Shown: positions 1 to 11,259, counted from the first letter of the stretch. The stretch is 64,000 nucleotides of DNA from Microglena sp. YARC (GCA_022414725.1 CM039463.1:32133579-32197578); one strand, 5' to 3'. Numbers and translations are program-made. The notes: generated by a model not told the origin, from the sequence alone.

Positions 1-821
1 TAGCACGTCAAGCTTGATTGAGCAGTAGGTGGGAGGAGAGGGGCATGCACAGATACTGGTGATGCGCCTGTATGCGGGGAGCGACAGGGACTTTGAAAGT
101 TAATTGAAAGTTTAAATTGGTTGTATCTGGTTTTATGGACGTAAATTTGTTCTGATTAAATTTTCATTATTTTTTTAATAAGATGTACGTGGTTTTGAAC
201 TAGACCTGAGCACAGCTATAGGACTTGTCTTTCAGGCTACAAACAGCAGCTGCTAGGTAGCTCCCTGAGCCAGTCACTGGGCAAAAGCCCAAGAATTCAA
301 CATAACTGGAAAGCTGATTCTGTCAGCTTCACAGTGCACTACTTTGCTTTGAGTTCGGATGGGTAGCAAGCCAGGGGCACCACCTTAAGCAATTAAGCAG
401 GGTCTGATTAGGTCTAACCCAGATTTGAAAGATGACGTCACTCTCACCGTTCCTGCATGTAGGTGGGGAGCCACTGAGAGAGGGTTCTTTTTATGAAAGG
501 GTTGGTTGTTTGGAGACAGTTCTCTGTAATGAAAGGGTTGTTTCGACACAGGGTTATTTTTAATGAAAGGGCTATTTTGAGACAGGGTTGATTTTACTGA
601 CAGTAAACAGTGTCCTTTAAGTAGCACCATGGCCTACTAGCAGCTTTTGGTTAATGAAAGGGTTATTTTGAGAGAGGGTTGATTGAACTGGAAGTAACCA
701 GTGTCTTAAAGTAGCACCATGGTGCTCCTAGCAGCCTTTGGGGTGCTACTAGCAGCTTTTGGGTCCCCCAAAGGAGATCTACAGTAGCACTCCCCAAATA
801 CCACGGCACGTTACGTATAGC
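1..821. other. Gene-free repeat-rich stretch
   Basis: No coding region is recognised here. Around 228-356 lies a fragment resembling the arm of the AGCAGCTTCTAGGCAGCTCC foldback family seen complete at 12665, 24741 and 29424. Between about 480 and 775 a segment of roughly 125 bp containing GAAAGGGTT and GTAGCACCATGG is present twice in direct orientation. If chlorophyll synthase continues leftwards, this stretch is part of its intron. Confidence 0.4.
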
Positions 822-992
822 TAGGGATCGGCAATATAATATCATATGATGCCGGCGGTCTGGCTAGGTAACTTTGGCCTGGGGCACCATATCATATGAT
901 ATCAAATCATATAATTTTTGTACGATATCATATAATTTTTGTACGATATCATACTCGTCTTTGGTCAACATCATATGATTTGACGTTCCCTA
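822..992. mobile_element. hAT-type MITE, ATCATATGAT family, copy 1
   Basis: A 171-bp AT-rich element starts TAGGGATCGGCAAT and ends with the imperfect inverted repeat ACGTTCCCTA. Its interior is dominated by the palindromic core ATCATATGAT. The flanking octamers CGTATAGC and TGTATAAC match at six of eight positions, as expected for an aged 8-bp hAT target-site duplication. Related copies are at 10133, 12468 and 36589. It has no coding capacity. Confidence 0.75.
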
Positions 993-1079
993 TGTATAAC
1001 TAGCACCTTCAATACAAGCTTCTCTATTCCGAGCTGCACTAACGACTTTTTTCATGACATTTCCTGCTGTCCCAGTTTT

Positions 1080-1975
1080 AAAATGTTTTTTTCACACCAG
1101 TTCCTCAGTGACACCAGCCTCCGACTCTCTAGCTTCTAAATTACGCTCGCTGCTGACGGCTGTTCCCATGGCTTTTATGCTGTGACGTTTTCTCTGCGAA
1201 TCTTTCTGTTGAACCAGTTTTTCTGCAACACCAGCCAACTCTCTAGCTCCTCCATTACCTTCGCTGCTGACGACTCTTCCATGGCATTTCATGCTGCACC
1301 AGTTTCTCGAAAACATTCACTGGTGTCCCATTTGCTCCGAGACACCAGCCGACTTCCTTGCTTCTCCACTATATTCGCTGCCGACAATTGTTTCCATGGC
1401 ATTTCATGCTGTACCAGTTTCTCGAAAACATTCACTAGTGTCCCATTTTCTCTTTAACACCAGCAGACTCTCTAGCTCCTCCATTACGTTTACTGCTCAC
1501 AATTTTTCCGCGGTATTTCATGCTGTACCAATTTCTCAAAAACATTCGCTGCTGTAACTGTTTCACCGTGACACCAGCCAACTTCCTAGCTTCTCTACAG
1601 TTCTCCATGACAGTTACTGCTCACGTCTTTTTCCATGGCATGTCATGCTGTACCAGATTCTCAAAAACATTTGATGCTGTACCATTTTCTCTGGGACACC
1701 AGCCGACTCTCTACCTTCTCCATAACATTCGCTGCGGACAACTTTTTCCATGGCATTCCATGCTGTTCCAGTTTTCCCATGACTTTTGCTATTGCACCAG
1801 TTTCTTTGCGACACCAGCCGATTTCTAGCTTCTCCACTACGTTCGCTGCTGACAATTGTTTCCATGGAAATTCATGCTGCACCAGGTTTTCAACGGCCTT
1901 CGCTGTTGTAACTGTTTCTCCATTACACCAGCCGACTTCCTAGCTTCTCCATTACATTTACTGCATCAAGTTCTT
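1080..1975. repeat. ~115-bp tandem repeat, about 8 copies
   Basis: A diverged tandem array in which each unit carries ACACCAGCC, a Tyr/Cys-neutral CTAGCTTCTCC stretch, TTCGCTGCTGAC and CCATGGCATTTCATGCTG. Short open frames on both strands are by-products of the repeat. Its origin is unknown. Because other arrays in this window derive from exon edges, this one may derive from an exon of a gene not recognised here. Confidence 0.75.
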
Positions 1976-2001
1976 CACAACTTGAGCACCAGGGGAGTAA
2001 C

Positions 2002-2032
<31 letters not shown>

Positions 2033-2630
2033 ACACGCCCCCCTATTAGTGATAAGCCCCACTGCAAACTACGGGGCTGACCCCCTCAACCTCACGCCTC
2101 ATAATAAGGCACACTATTTGCTTATTTATCACAAGCAGTTGTGCTAATTTCTTCATGCCACCTCTTCCGGCACCCTCCCCGCCCAGAATGCACCCTTGCA
2201 AGCAAAATAATGATTTATTTATTAACCTCCAATGATTATTTAAGTAATATTAATTTATGATTACAATTTCTCTTAAATGAAACAAAAAATGCTCTTCTTC
2301 ACAAGCAGGAGTGGGGATAAACTTTCAGCTGAGTGTGTCCAGTTGCGTTTTTTATTCCAGTATTCTGTAAGCAAGGTTGAGTTGCTACTTGGACTAACCA
2401 AGCCAGATTTCAGGAAAGTTGCATAGCCAACATCTGTAGCAAGAAGCGCTGCCGCTCTATAACGGGGTCCGGGAGGCACAGCCCCCCTGGATTTGTTTCA
2501 GGGGTCCTCAAGGTGTGTCCAGTTGCGTGCTCCAATTAAACCGGTTGGTCCATCCAATTGTGTGCCTGTCTCTTTTTTCACAATTCACAATTATTATGTA
2601 TTTAACATTTGTACTTATCGCTAATGCACT
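1976..2630. other. Gene-free stretch with poly-C/(CA)n tract
   Basis: A C homopolymer at about 2000-2018 runs directly into a short (CA)n tract. The rest is AT-rich and no gene, RNA or mobile element is recognisable. It probably lies in the large third intron of chlorophyll synthase. Confidence 0.4.
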
Positions 2631-2636
2631 AGACTT

Positions 2637-2835
2637 TGACTTGAGGGGATGGGGTAGTAGGGCTCGATGTTGAAATCAATCTCATCCTGTCACACCAGAA
2701 TCAAACTTTTGAACAGTTTCTTTTTATATTTATTTCAAACATAGATGCGTGAATTATATATACAGCTTCACCTGAGGGGATGGGGCGGTAGGGCTCGTTG
2801 ATTTAGTCAATCCCCCTGTCATACCAGTCACTCCA
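2637..2835 (-). pseudogene. Two decayed copies of the CHLG exon-3 3' edge
   Basis: Two segments, about 2769-2835 and 2637-2705, repeat the last ~65 bases of CHLG exon 3 together with its 5' splice site and some following intron. The nearer copy keeps the codons for NEPYRPIPSG and a GGTGAAG donor-like site but has an in-frame TAA in place of the alanine codon of EIDAIN. The farther copy is more diverged and its donor reads AAGTCAAAG. Both lie in the downstream intron in the gene's orientation, so they are partial tandem duplications of an exon edge and not functional exons. Confidence 0.85.
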
Positions 2836-2964
2836 GCCTTAGTCAAAACACTTTATTTTATTATTATTATTATTATTATCATCATCATTATTATTATTCA
2901 TTCTTACTATTTATTTCACATTTGTTCTCATGGCATATCCCTGCATATATCCACTAAAAATCAC

Positions 2965-3147
2965 CTGAGGGGATGGGGCGGTAGGGCTCGTTGATTGCGT
3001 CAATCTCCCTGTCATACCAGTCGTTGATTGTCTGAGTGTAGCCAGTCAGGAAGGGACCAGACATGACCATGCATGTCAGCAGCTGGCCGATCATGACGGG
3101 GTCGTTCCACACATAGTGGCCAGAAGCAGCAGCTCCACAGCCGACAC
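2965..3147 (-). CDS. CHLG: CHLG exon 3 (prenyl-diphosphate site)
   Basis: The exon opens after TTTGCAG and stops at CAG/GTGATT. It encodes the catalytic Asp-rich motif in INDWYDREIDAINEPYRP. Its 3' edge is duplicated twice downstream (2637-2835). Confidence 0.93.
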
Positions 3148-5166
3148 CTGCAAATATTGAAAATGACAAGTCCTAGTCAGCGTCGCAAGCGACGCGGAGA
3201 ATGGGCGGAGAGTGTTGGCTATCTGAGCGACAGGTGGCAACGGAATGGAGCGGAGCAGACCGAAGCCAGTTAGTTCCGGTGGTTGGCTGACGTGTCAGGC
3301 TTTGTCTCGTTCGTCGGTTTGACGGACAACCGACAACAAGGTGAATCTGGGGGGTCCCGCCCCCCAGAAGGGGGAGCACCGCCAAAAAATGTTCCGCCTT
3401 TTTTTCTATCACTGAATTGTACCTCAAGAACTTGAAGGCGGTAGGTGCGATAAAGCACATTTGGTTCCGTGCCTACAAAACCTGCCCAGAAAATTGAAAA
3501 TTGTTGCGCCTTGCCACGGGGCGTGAGGTTGAAGGAACCTCCCTGACTGCTTGCACTTGGGGAAGATTACTGTGGGTCTTGCTTTCATTGACCGCTCCTG
3601 CGCCTGAGCTCGGACTACTGCATAGCAGCACTACAAGGATTGCTAGAATATAGGATTTGTTAACACCCACATGGACTGCTAGGAGATGGGGTTTGCAAGG
3701 TAACATATACTGATCATATGGACTGATAGGAGATTGAGTGTGTTGACACCAACATGGATAATGTATGGAGACTGTTAACATACACATAGATAGATATAAG
3801 ATGAAGTTTGTTACCCTTCTTACTGCAGCTTACAGCTTTTTGCAGTTGTAAAAAAATTGGACCAGGTTACAGGACTCTGCGACGCTTCCCTGGAGGAATT
3901 GCCCAACCGACAGTGCTACAAATGAGCTGACAACTTGGGAGCTCTGGATGCCGAGGTCCAAGGCTGCCTGCTCCTCATACAGACCTGGTGGTGGTGAGCA
4001 TTCTGCAAAAAGCATCTGCTTCAGGAGCACCAAAGATCAGCGGCATGGATAAAATGGATGTATCGTAATGCAAGCATGTGATTACACCCTAATATTTTGA
4101 AGTCTTGAAAACTGTCAGGAAATTGAGGATAACAAAACCAATTTACTAACCACAAAAAAATTACAAAAGAAAACAACAAACCCAATTTATTACGATTACA
4201 CCCTAATACATGTGTATAATATTGTAATGCAAGCATGCGATAGACCAAATCCATGCCTGCACCGGAGCTCACCCCCAGGGGACACTCATCACAAAGATAA
4301 TGGAGGGATCCCCTCCACGGCTGCAATGGTGTTAGTGCCCCATCCTGTGGTACCTGTGTCCTGATAACTATATGCATTATGGTTGACTTACGGCACTAAG
4401 ACCCCACTATGGCTCATGGTCCAACCCCTCATGGCTGTACTTCAGTATTTCTGAAGTGGTTTTGATGTACCATCCTAAGGTTGCTCCGACCCCATGCCCA
4501 GTTGGTCATAGCTCATGAATTACAGCTCCCACCCATGGCCCATGGCTTTCTCAGTCACACCCATGACTGTACACCTGCAGTACTCACCCCAGATCAGAGG
4601 GACCCAAGTGACAGGCTTGGTCAGCTGCAGCCTAATCTTCCAGATGTCGGTCTCGAGGGCGGCACCTTTCATACCCAACAGCTGCCTGGCGCCACTTGCG
4701 GTATCTTTCTTCTCAAGATTGTTCTTGGCTCCGGCCTCCTGCTTGGTGGCAGCAACTGGACTGGCGATCTGTGAGCGCAATCCTACGATGCAGAAGCGCA
4801 GATAAATGCAAGGTCATCGAAAGCAAGCAAGAAGACGCCAGGTGGCTTGGCATAGGGAGCAGAGAGAGGAAGCAGCGTGGCATGGGCATGCGACAAGGGC
4901 GCAAGAAAGAAACGCGCACAGGCATGGGCATGGGCAATGTTGCATGGGCACGATGGCATGAGGTACGTGGTATATGGCGTGGAAAAGGGGGCATGGGAGG
5001 CGAGATCATTGGAGCGTGAGCAGGGAGCATGGGAGCAGGGACCATGGGAGGCATGAGCCGCGAGCTAGAAACTCGTACCATTGGTGCTACGGAAGGGTGC
5101 CACTCGCAATGGAGCGCAGGTCCTGCCAGAGGCTAGGGAGGTAACGGCTTGCTGCTTCAGCATCAT
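2965..5166 (-). CDS. CHLG: Chlorophyll synthase, 5' part (three exons)
   Basis: Chlorophyll synthase is a UbiA-superfamily prenyltransferase of the thylakoid membrane. It esterifies chlorophyllide with phytyl or geranylgeranyl diphosphate. Exon 1 (5079-5166) starts at a double Met and reads like a plastid transit peptide (MMLKQQAVTSLASGRT...). Exon 2 (4588-4782) carries the family-specific LLGMKGA, ETDIWKIRLQLTKPVTW and PLIWG. Exon 3 (2965-3147) continues CGAAASG and GYTQTINDWYDREID, which contains the NDxxDxxxD prenyl-diphosphate/Mg site, and ends in EPYRPIPSG. Both junctions are phase 1 with GT..AG borders, so the reading frame joins exactly. The remaining two thirds of the enzyme (further membrane helices) must lie left of base 2965, most likely beyond the window. 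The family call is firm; exon 1 is inferred from phase and composition. Confidence 0.92.
3165..3372 (+). repeat. Interspersed repeat R1, copy in CHLG intron 2
   Basis: This ~200-bp block contains GGCGGAGAGTGTTGGCTATC, GAGCGACAGGTGGCAACGG and GGTTGGCTGACGTGTCAG. Similar blocks occur on either strand at about 6950-7005, 7755-7812, 13965-14070, 33215-33370 and 43600-43795. No open frame or tRNA-type promoter boxes were seen. It is probably a non-coding transposon fragment. Confidence 0.6.
3490..3625 (-). repeat. Intronic sense-strand repeat R2, copy 1
   Basis: Read on the minus strand this segment contains GTCCGAGCTCAGGCGCAG, ACCCACAGTAA, GTGCAAGC and CCTCACGCCCCGTGGCAAGG. The same ~135-bp sequence occurs in two introns of the WaaA gene (15772-15905 and 23802-23935). 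All three copies are in the same orientation as their host gene. Confidence 0.7.
4588..4782 (-). CDS. CHLG: CHLG exon 2
   Basis: The exon follows a pyrimidine-rich acceptor ending CGTAG and ends before GTGAGT. It encodes the mature N-terminus and the first membrane entry segment KPVTWVPLIWG, typical of chlorophyll synthases. The following intron (3148-4587, 1,440 bp) contains interspersed repeats. Confidence 0.9.
5079..5166 (-). CDS. CHLG: CHLG exon 1 (transit peptide)
   Basis: The 88 bases encode 29 codons plus one base and begin with two consecutive Met codons. The peptide is rich in Ser, Thr, Arg and Ala, as expected for plastid import. The donor GTACGA at 5078 leaves phase 1, which matches the acceptor at 4783. 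The intron is 296 bp. Confidence 0.65.
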
Positions 5167-5394
5167 GATGTCCAGCTTGCAGATGGTGTGGGTGGCCCTG
5201 TAAGATGCTACGTCAAAGGTCTGCGAGATCAGGGCGTAGGGTATTGGCCCTGGCTGGAGCTTGGTTGTTCTCGTAGGTTACACTGGACAGGAAGTTATCT
5301 GAAATCCCCCGCGCCGCGGGGCCCGGTATCGGAAGTAGATTCCCGCCAGCTCGCATCTATCAGCTAGCGCCCAAATCACTGTTGCCTGTTTGCG
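5167..5394. promoter_or_regulatory. Probable bidirectional promoter interval
   Basis: Only 228 bp separate the CHLG start (minus strand) from the ATG at 5395 (plus strand). The interval is GC-rich and contains CGCGCCGCGGGGCCCGG. No TATA box is evident. A shared divergent promoter is inferred from geometry only. Confidence 0.4.
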
Positions 5395-5545
5395 ATGGCT
5401 ATGCAAGAAGCACCTAGGAAGCGAAGGAAATGGGACGATGGTCCAGCACCAGGAGCGACCAGGAGTAGGGATGGCTGGATCTCAAGCAGGCGTGGCGACT
5501 GCCGCGTTTGCTTAAAGCGTTTTAAGTCGATTTCGATTTTTCTAG
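5395..5545 (+). CDS. First-exon fragment with RKRRKWDD N-terminus
   Basis: An ATG-led frame begins MAMQEAPRKRRKWDDGPAPG. The basic-then-KWD pattern resembles N-termini of KH-domain splicing-associated proteins of the RIK/KHDC4 type. That similarity is only a short motif and no KH domain is visible downstream. A possible donor is CTAG/GTGGTT at 5546. After it come a poly-C tract and transposons, and no continuing exon could be recognised before 9 kb. It is either the first exon of a gene whose other exons I cannot see, or a remnant. It is divergent to CHLG with a 228-bp gap. Confidence 0.35.
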
Positions 5546-6174
5546 GTGGTTCCGGGGCTTACGGGCTCTTTTGGCCCCTACTTGAGCGTGCGGTATACGA
5601 GCAACTTCCTAGACCCCCCCCCCCCCCCCCCCCCCTGATGGTGATGTGAAAAGGGCCAAATTGGTTCCTAATAGGTTGGGGGAGCCTGATAGAGGTATAT
5701 GATTGTTCTACACACTGCGTGTTGCGTGACACACAGGTTTTTGAGGATCCGTAGACTCGTAGAGTCTCAGATGCATATCTTGAAAGCGGTTGCGTCTCAA
5801 GGTGAAGATTTTGGAGCCCCAGAATAGCCCTGATAGGAACCTCATACTCCTGAACCCTTACATTCGGCAAAATAGGGTTGGTTAAATAAAGTCGTGTCTG
5901 TTGGCTACTTGGCTTACTGGCTAAGAATAACTTGGTTGTTCATGGGGAGATAGGGAAAGGGGGGACTTAAAAAAATACCGAGATATTTAGAACCGAATGA
6001 CCTAATAGCACCGCAATCTATTCGCTAAGCTTAATATAAAGGGATGATAGGCCCAACCATGATCCCGTCACGCTTCAATGTTTTTTTGCTGCTATGCATA
6101 CCGTACGGTAAGGGGCTCAAGCTTAATTGCCAACCTCATCAGACGATCCCCCCAGATCCTGAGAGACCTACCAT
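5546..6174. other. Non-coding stretch with poly-C tract
   Basis: A C homopolymer of about 20 bases lies at 5615-5634. The rest has no recognisable coding, RNA or transposon signal. Confidence 0.4.
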
Positions 6175-6947
6175 TACGCGCCGTAAGTATTGGCAATATT
6201 AAGTATTGGCAAATGTCATTTCCCCCCTAAAAGTGGGTCTCAGAAAAGCATGGCAAAACTGACTTGGCAAAGGGGTCTATGGCTTTGACCGACTTAAGTT
6301 CAGATATTAAATTCAGTTGGCAAAGGGTATTTTTGCTTACATGTTATTGTTACATATCCTTGTTACATGTTCACCAAGTAGTCTGCCCAAGCTTGCTGTA
6401 AAACCATGTAACAATTCAAATCAGGAGCATTAAACTTGCTAGGGCTTGCCAGACCGGGACCTGCCAGACCGGCACATGGCTGCAGCCAGCCAAATTGCTG
6501 GCTGGATCCATGTAACCAAGTTTACGGTCAAGTACATGTTCACAAAGTAGTCTGCCCAAGCTTGCTGAAAATAAAACCATGTAGCAATTCAAATCAGGAA
6601 CATTTAACTTGCTTAGTAGACAGCTCGGTACGTACATGGCTCCAGCCAGCCAAAGTGCTGCAGCCATGTACAATGTAAACAATTATAGACTGTCATAAGG
6701 GGATGGGAATCTTGGACCCTTTGTTCTTAAGAGCTAAGAGTCATTTTTCAAGCACACGTGGAATTACATATGTGCCCATCTGGTCCATGATAGAGGTTAA
6801 AACATTCAAATCGGTGCAAACTGCAAAGTACCATAGTAACTGTAACTTGGCAAAAGCCAACCACCTGGAGTGGTCTCAAGCTGGACCTCTAATCCGGTTT
6901 GGCAAAGGGTAGTCTGCCAAACCGTTTGCCAATACTTAAGGCGCGTA
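6175..6947. mobile_element. Non-autonomous DNA transposon with 22-24 bp TIRs
   Basis: The ends are inverted repeats: TACGCGCC(G/T)TAAGTATTGG at 6175 and its complement ending at 6947, matching at 22 of 24 bases. A short direct echo TTAAGTATTGGCAAAT follows the left end at 6199. Inside, a ~180-bp segment containing AGTCTGCCCAAGCTTGCTG is duplicated (about 6365-6430 and 6535-6610). The motif TGGCAAAGG recurs throughout. There is no transposase frame. The superfamily is undetermined. Confidence 0.65.
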
Positions 6948-7970
6948 CGATAGTCCTGGGCGCTGCAAGTGACACGAAAGATTGGCGGAGAGTGTAGGTG
7001 TGGTCAAAAGTCTTCGGATTCTTCAAATAAATAAATCATAACATTGTTAAACCAAACAGGTACTACCGGTCTACCGGTATTCAATATGATTGCTCTTGTA
7101 ATGATTTATTTTATACATGGCCCGGCATGGGCCATCATATAATGTGAAGCCTTGATAAGGCAGATATCAACCAGCTGGTGATTTTTGTCAATTGGGTTAG
7201 TCAAGTAACATGGGGGTTAGGTAGTTAGGGCATGCCACAAGTCCCCTCTAGCTCACAAGGCACCCCCTCACCAAACTCCCTGTTGCATGCATGGATGTAT
7301 CTAAAAGCCCAGGCTACATAACATGGTGTGGTACCCTGATGTTGGTGTGTGCCGTGGGTACACATGCTCACTTGGATGCCTCTAGTCTCTATTTCCTAGC
7401 ACCCTACATGCGCACTTGGCGCCCTCAAGGCGTTCATGGGGTTCCATGCAAGGCTTGCATGGAACCCCATCCCCAAGAGGATTCGGATTTGAATGGGTAT
7501 TTCATGTAAATGCTCGCGGGGACTCGAATGCGGCGAAGTACAAAAACGGCCTAAGCCGCGTGGTTCATATCAAAAATACAAACTCTTCTATTGGACCTGG
7601 CTCGGATACTGGAGAAGATGAAGTGCAGCGCAGTAAGTTGGCGACGTGAATTCCCCAAATAGCCCAGTGTGGAAGGCGAGAGGTACGGAAAAGCTTGATA
7701 GGTAAATTATTTTTCGACAGCATCGGGACTTACTAGTTAAGAACAAGCCTAGCGTTATCGGAGCGACAGGTGACAACGGGTGGCAACGGAATCGAGCGGA
7801 CAGAAGCCGCGTGCGTGCCCGTGCATGCCCCCCCCTCATCCCCTCACCGCCCTCACCCAGCCCAGGGCCCTTACCTGGCACCTGCCTGGCACGTACAGGC
7901 GCGAACACGTTAGTTTCTCAGGCGGATATCGGCTATCCGGTGGCTCCAGAAGGGTCGTCGGTTGCAGTCG
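6948..7970. other. Repeat fragments, no gene recognised
   Basis: Fragments of repeat R1 occur at about 6950-7005 and 7755-7812. A 35-bp palindrome is at 7436-7470. Frames of 60-106 codons on both strands lack family features. Nothing else is supportable. Confidence 0.4.
7436..7470. repeat. 35-bp near-perfect palindrome
   Basis: Arms of 17 bases (ATGGGGTTCCATGCAAG and its complement) flank a single central base. It could form a cruciform or RNA hairpin. There is no flanking gene it obviously serves. Confidence 0.85.
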
Positions 7971-8752
7971 TTAGGGTGGATTTCCATAGGGCGTGGATGG
8001 GTGAAGTACTGGATGGGTCGCTAAATCGGTTTACTTTCGGTTACGCCTCGTGGATGGGTCATGGATGATTCGTGCATCCGTACGCAGTCGATCATCCAGT
8101 TCCCGCCAGTGGAAATGCGACATGGATGGTTCCGCAATGGCCGGGTGCCATAACTTGCGCTGGATCTATTGCTGCACGGCAACTTGTCGTCAGGGGAATG
8201 ATCGCCTGGCCATCCACTGTGGCTCAGGTGCCGAAGAATGTAAGGAAGAAGAATGTCTCGGTTTTTCTGTTTCTCGAACCAGATCTGACGCAATTCGAAA
8301 TCTTGGGAATTGAAACTAGCAGAGGGAGGTCACAGAGTTCGAGAGGTCAAACCAGAAGATGGAATTGAAATTAGCTGAGGGAGGCCGCAGATTTCGGGAG
8401 GTCAGACTGAGGAAGGTCGCAGATTTCGGGAGGTGAAACTAGCAGAGATAACTGGTATAGGCCACAGGGGTAGAGGCAGGTCGCTAGCAAGACCGGCGCC
8501 GGCCTGCGCCGGGATGCGCCGGAAAGTTTGCGACTCATCCAGACTCATCCAATCCACCCCTCGGTCGAAGGCATGGATGGATTTTGCCATCTGGATGGGT
8601 CTCGTGGATGGGTGTTTCGTCGGTACAATCCGTACAAATACGAATCATCCAGGGGCTCAGTGGAAATGTAAGGCCTGGATGGATCGTCGGTTGTTCGTAC
8701 TTTTCGACCCATCCAGACCCATCCACGGCCTATGGAAATCCACCCTTAGTCC
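7971..8752. mobile_element. Non-autonomous DNA transposon rich in GGATGGGT motifs
   Basis: The left end TTAGGGTGGATTTCCATAGG recurs inverted at the right end, with arms of about 33 bp and few mismatches. The interior carries many GGATGGGT/ATCCATCC motifs in both orientations near each end and no transposase. The TAGGG-type terminus resembles hAT elements, but a clear 8-bp duplication was not found. Frames up to 174 codons here are not protein-like. Confidence 0.65.
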
Positions 8753-9038
8753 AATGTATAGTAGGATTGAGTCAGGTGAGGTGGTTTTGAGGTGGGTAAC
8801 AGGTACAGTACAGAAATTGCGCCAAGGTAGGTACAGTACACACAATTTGAAAGCTTGTTTTGCGCCAAATTTGTTCAGGTGGCCATATTCTGTCTTCCAC
8901 TATCGCTTGTCCCGTCAAACAAATAACAACTGGAATGACCTTTGCTTATCGAAATAACATCGGATAGTCACGTCCCTGGAGAGATTTTAACAATAGTTCC
9001 CGTCGTGAGCTTTGTGCCTTCTAACGCGCACGTTGAAG
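8753..9038. other. 5' flank of the WaaA gene
   Basis: This is the interval between the transposon at 7971-8752 and the first WaaA ATG. An in-frame stop precedes that ATG at about 9006, which supports the chosen start. No TATA box or other regulatory motif is evident. Confidence 0.4.
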
Positions 9039-10425
9039 ATGCCAGGACTCTTCTACTCCTTGCTGGTGCGTTAATTTTGTAGATCCTAGCCAATCGAAAA
9101 ATATCTCGGGATATGGGTCTAACGCCTTCCATCTTACCACAGAATTCGCGGGCCATCTTCTCTACCGTGAAGATGCCTGTCGATTTGCTCATGGAGTCGA
9201 GGAACCGCATGCCGAATGTGGTGAGTTGCAACCGGCAGATTTGATCCCGAAAGGCGTGAACTGGCGCATGCCGCTGCGTTACTATTTCATCTGTCTCTTG
9301 CATCTTGCAGGTAAATCGATTCGGCTGGTCATTTGAGGATCGAACTGCAGGGCCATGTATATGGTTCCACCTCGCGGACCTGGGTGCGTGATGGATTTCC
9401 GGTTCATGCTTTTTGTGTCCATGGTTTTCGCATCTACTGGGCCCAATGCGATTTCTTGCCTCTTTTAGGTGAATGCCCGGCGTTGCTGCCAATCGCGTTC
9501 AAGAGCTTGCAGGTAAGACAGATCCGCCGTTCTTGGGCTAACCCTAGGCAGTGCCCACGAAATATCTCGCTAACACCGTCGTCTTCGACTGTCTACAGGA
9601 GTTCAACGAGAAAGTTGGTATCATCGTCACAGTAGCATGCCTGAAAGCATACGCCTTGGTCAGGCGGGCTCTTCCTTCAAGGGTAGGTTCCACAGCTCTC
9701 CACCAGGGCTCTCCACCATGTAGGGGTATATATCCACATATATGGGTATATTGAACAGCCTCTGAACCCCTCTCAAAATCAACCAGTGCAGGGTAACATA
9801 GATACCAGGTTATTTTGGCTTGGGCCGAGGGATATCTCTGGCAGCTGTCACCTGTCAGATCCCTGTCATGCTGCTACCGGAAAAATGTTGGGCCCTTCAA
9901 GGTTGCGACAGCATTTATCTTTCCAGCAGCCTGACAATTGGATTGGTATGCTGGGTTGGTATGCTGCTGTTGTTGGTTGGTGGCGATTCATCCAGGATCT
10001 GTTCATTGTGGGTGGCTCTGGGATTCAAGGTCTAGGAGATCTTGGGGGTTTGTATCAGGACAGTTGATCACATGGAAACCGGGAACGAAGAGTTTGCCAT
10101 AAATCCATGTTTGTCCCTGCGTTCGTCATGAGTAGGGACCGGCATATTATATGATGCTAAGCAAAGGCGAGTATGATATCATATGATATCAAACAAATTA
10201 CATCAAATGATGTTGTACATAAATTGTCACTTTAGCCTGGCCAGACTGCCGGCTTCATATGATATTGCCGTTCCCTAGTGATGAGACCTATGGAGGCGTG
10301 CAAGTTACATTTGTTCCGCATCTCTTGCATCCTCCCAGGTAATTGTGCTGCTAATGCCTCTGGACAATCCAGTTTCAGCTGCCCTTTTTATGAGGAAGTG
10401 GCGTCCTCAGGTCGGCATATTTATG
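9039..10425 (+). CDS. waaA: WaaA exons 1-6 (N-terminal GT30 domain)
   Basis: Six small exons of 27, 78, 73, 44, 84 and 87 bp are separated first by introns of 77-90 bp and then by one of 656 bp that contains a MITE. They encode a short N-terminus and the segment RFGW..IWFHLADLGECPALLP, in which the Glu occupies the GT30 catalytic-base position. Then come VGIIVTVACLKAYALV and VIVLLMPLDNP..KWRPQVGIFM, which correspond to the family's LVTTTT and APxDxPxxxxxFLxxWxP regions. The LVTTTT strand is poorly conserved. Confidence 0.75.
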
Positions 10426-11259
10426 GTAAGTTTTCTAGACAGCAGTACCGCAGCACTGAAAACCCTTAAGGATTGGCTACAAAAGGACTTAATATGGAAG
10501 ATAGAGAATTGAAGAGGGTGCAGGGATGATTTTTGACTTGGGCCCCGGCCCCAGATCATGGACCATAGTGTTAATGCCTAGGCCAGGCAAATGATAATTA
10601 AACAGACCCATACCAATGTACGTACCTACCCCATACTATCTTTGTGGCCCGTAATCTGGAAACAAGGTACACAGGTCATATGATCTTCCCCCCTGCCCCC
10701 CTGCCTTGATAATTTACCTGGAAGCAGGAGTAGAAAAATATTGGACCTGTCATCCCTAAAAAACCTGGGGACTGCCCCCCCTCCCCTCCAGGCACACCCC
10801 CCCCCCCCCCGCCCCCCCCCCACCCACAAATATAAATAAGAGGCACCGAAAGAGGCACGACTTGAAATTATATCTGGATTCTGGGTAGTCACACTAAGGC
10901 GCATCCTCAGAATTCCCAAACAGGGATTGTGTGATAGTAAAAATACTCACCCATATACCCACCCACCCACCCACATTACCCACCCATTCACCCACCCATA
11001 CCTACCCATCCATACCACCCATACTCACCCATGGACCCACCCATCTATCCATCCATCCATACCACCCATTCACCCACCCATACTCACCTATCCATACCCA
11101 TCCATATCCATATCCACCCACCCACCCACCCACCCTCACCCACCCCCGGGTCTTGAGTGGTGCCAATAAACTGCCCTTATCAACAATTTCTTAATGGTGG
11201 TCTCAGAATGTCATTTGGAGGTCTGAGTAAAAAATATAGCAAAACCCTTTAAGAGGGCT

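Noticed and set aside
1080..1975. Possible CHLG exon-4 origin of the 115-bp repeat
   Set aside because: Minus-strand translations have a chance SSEGN-like resemblance only; no chlorophyll synthase motif could be matched.
4713..5081. 122-codon Met/Pro-rich minus-strand frame
   Set aside because: Lies in CHLG intron 1 and overlaps exon 2 in the wrong frame; composition comes from a CATGGG-rich repeat.
8433..8957. 174-codon frame
   Set aside because: Runs through the inverted-repeat transposon at 7971-8752 and has no recognisable domain.
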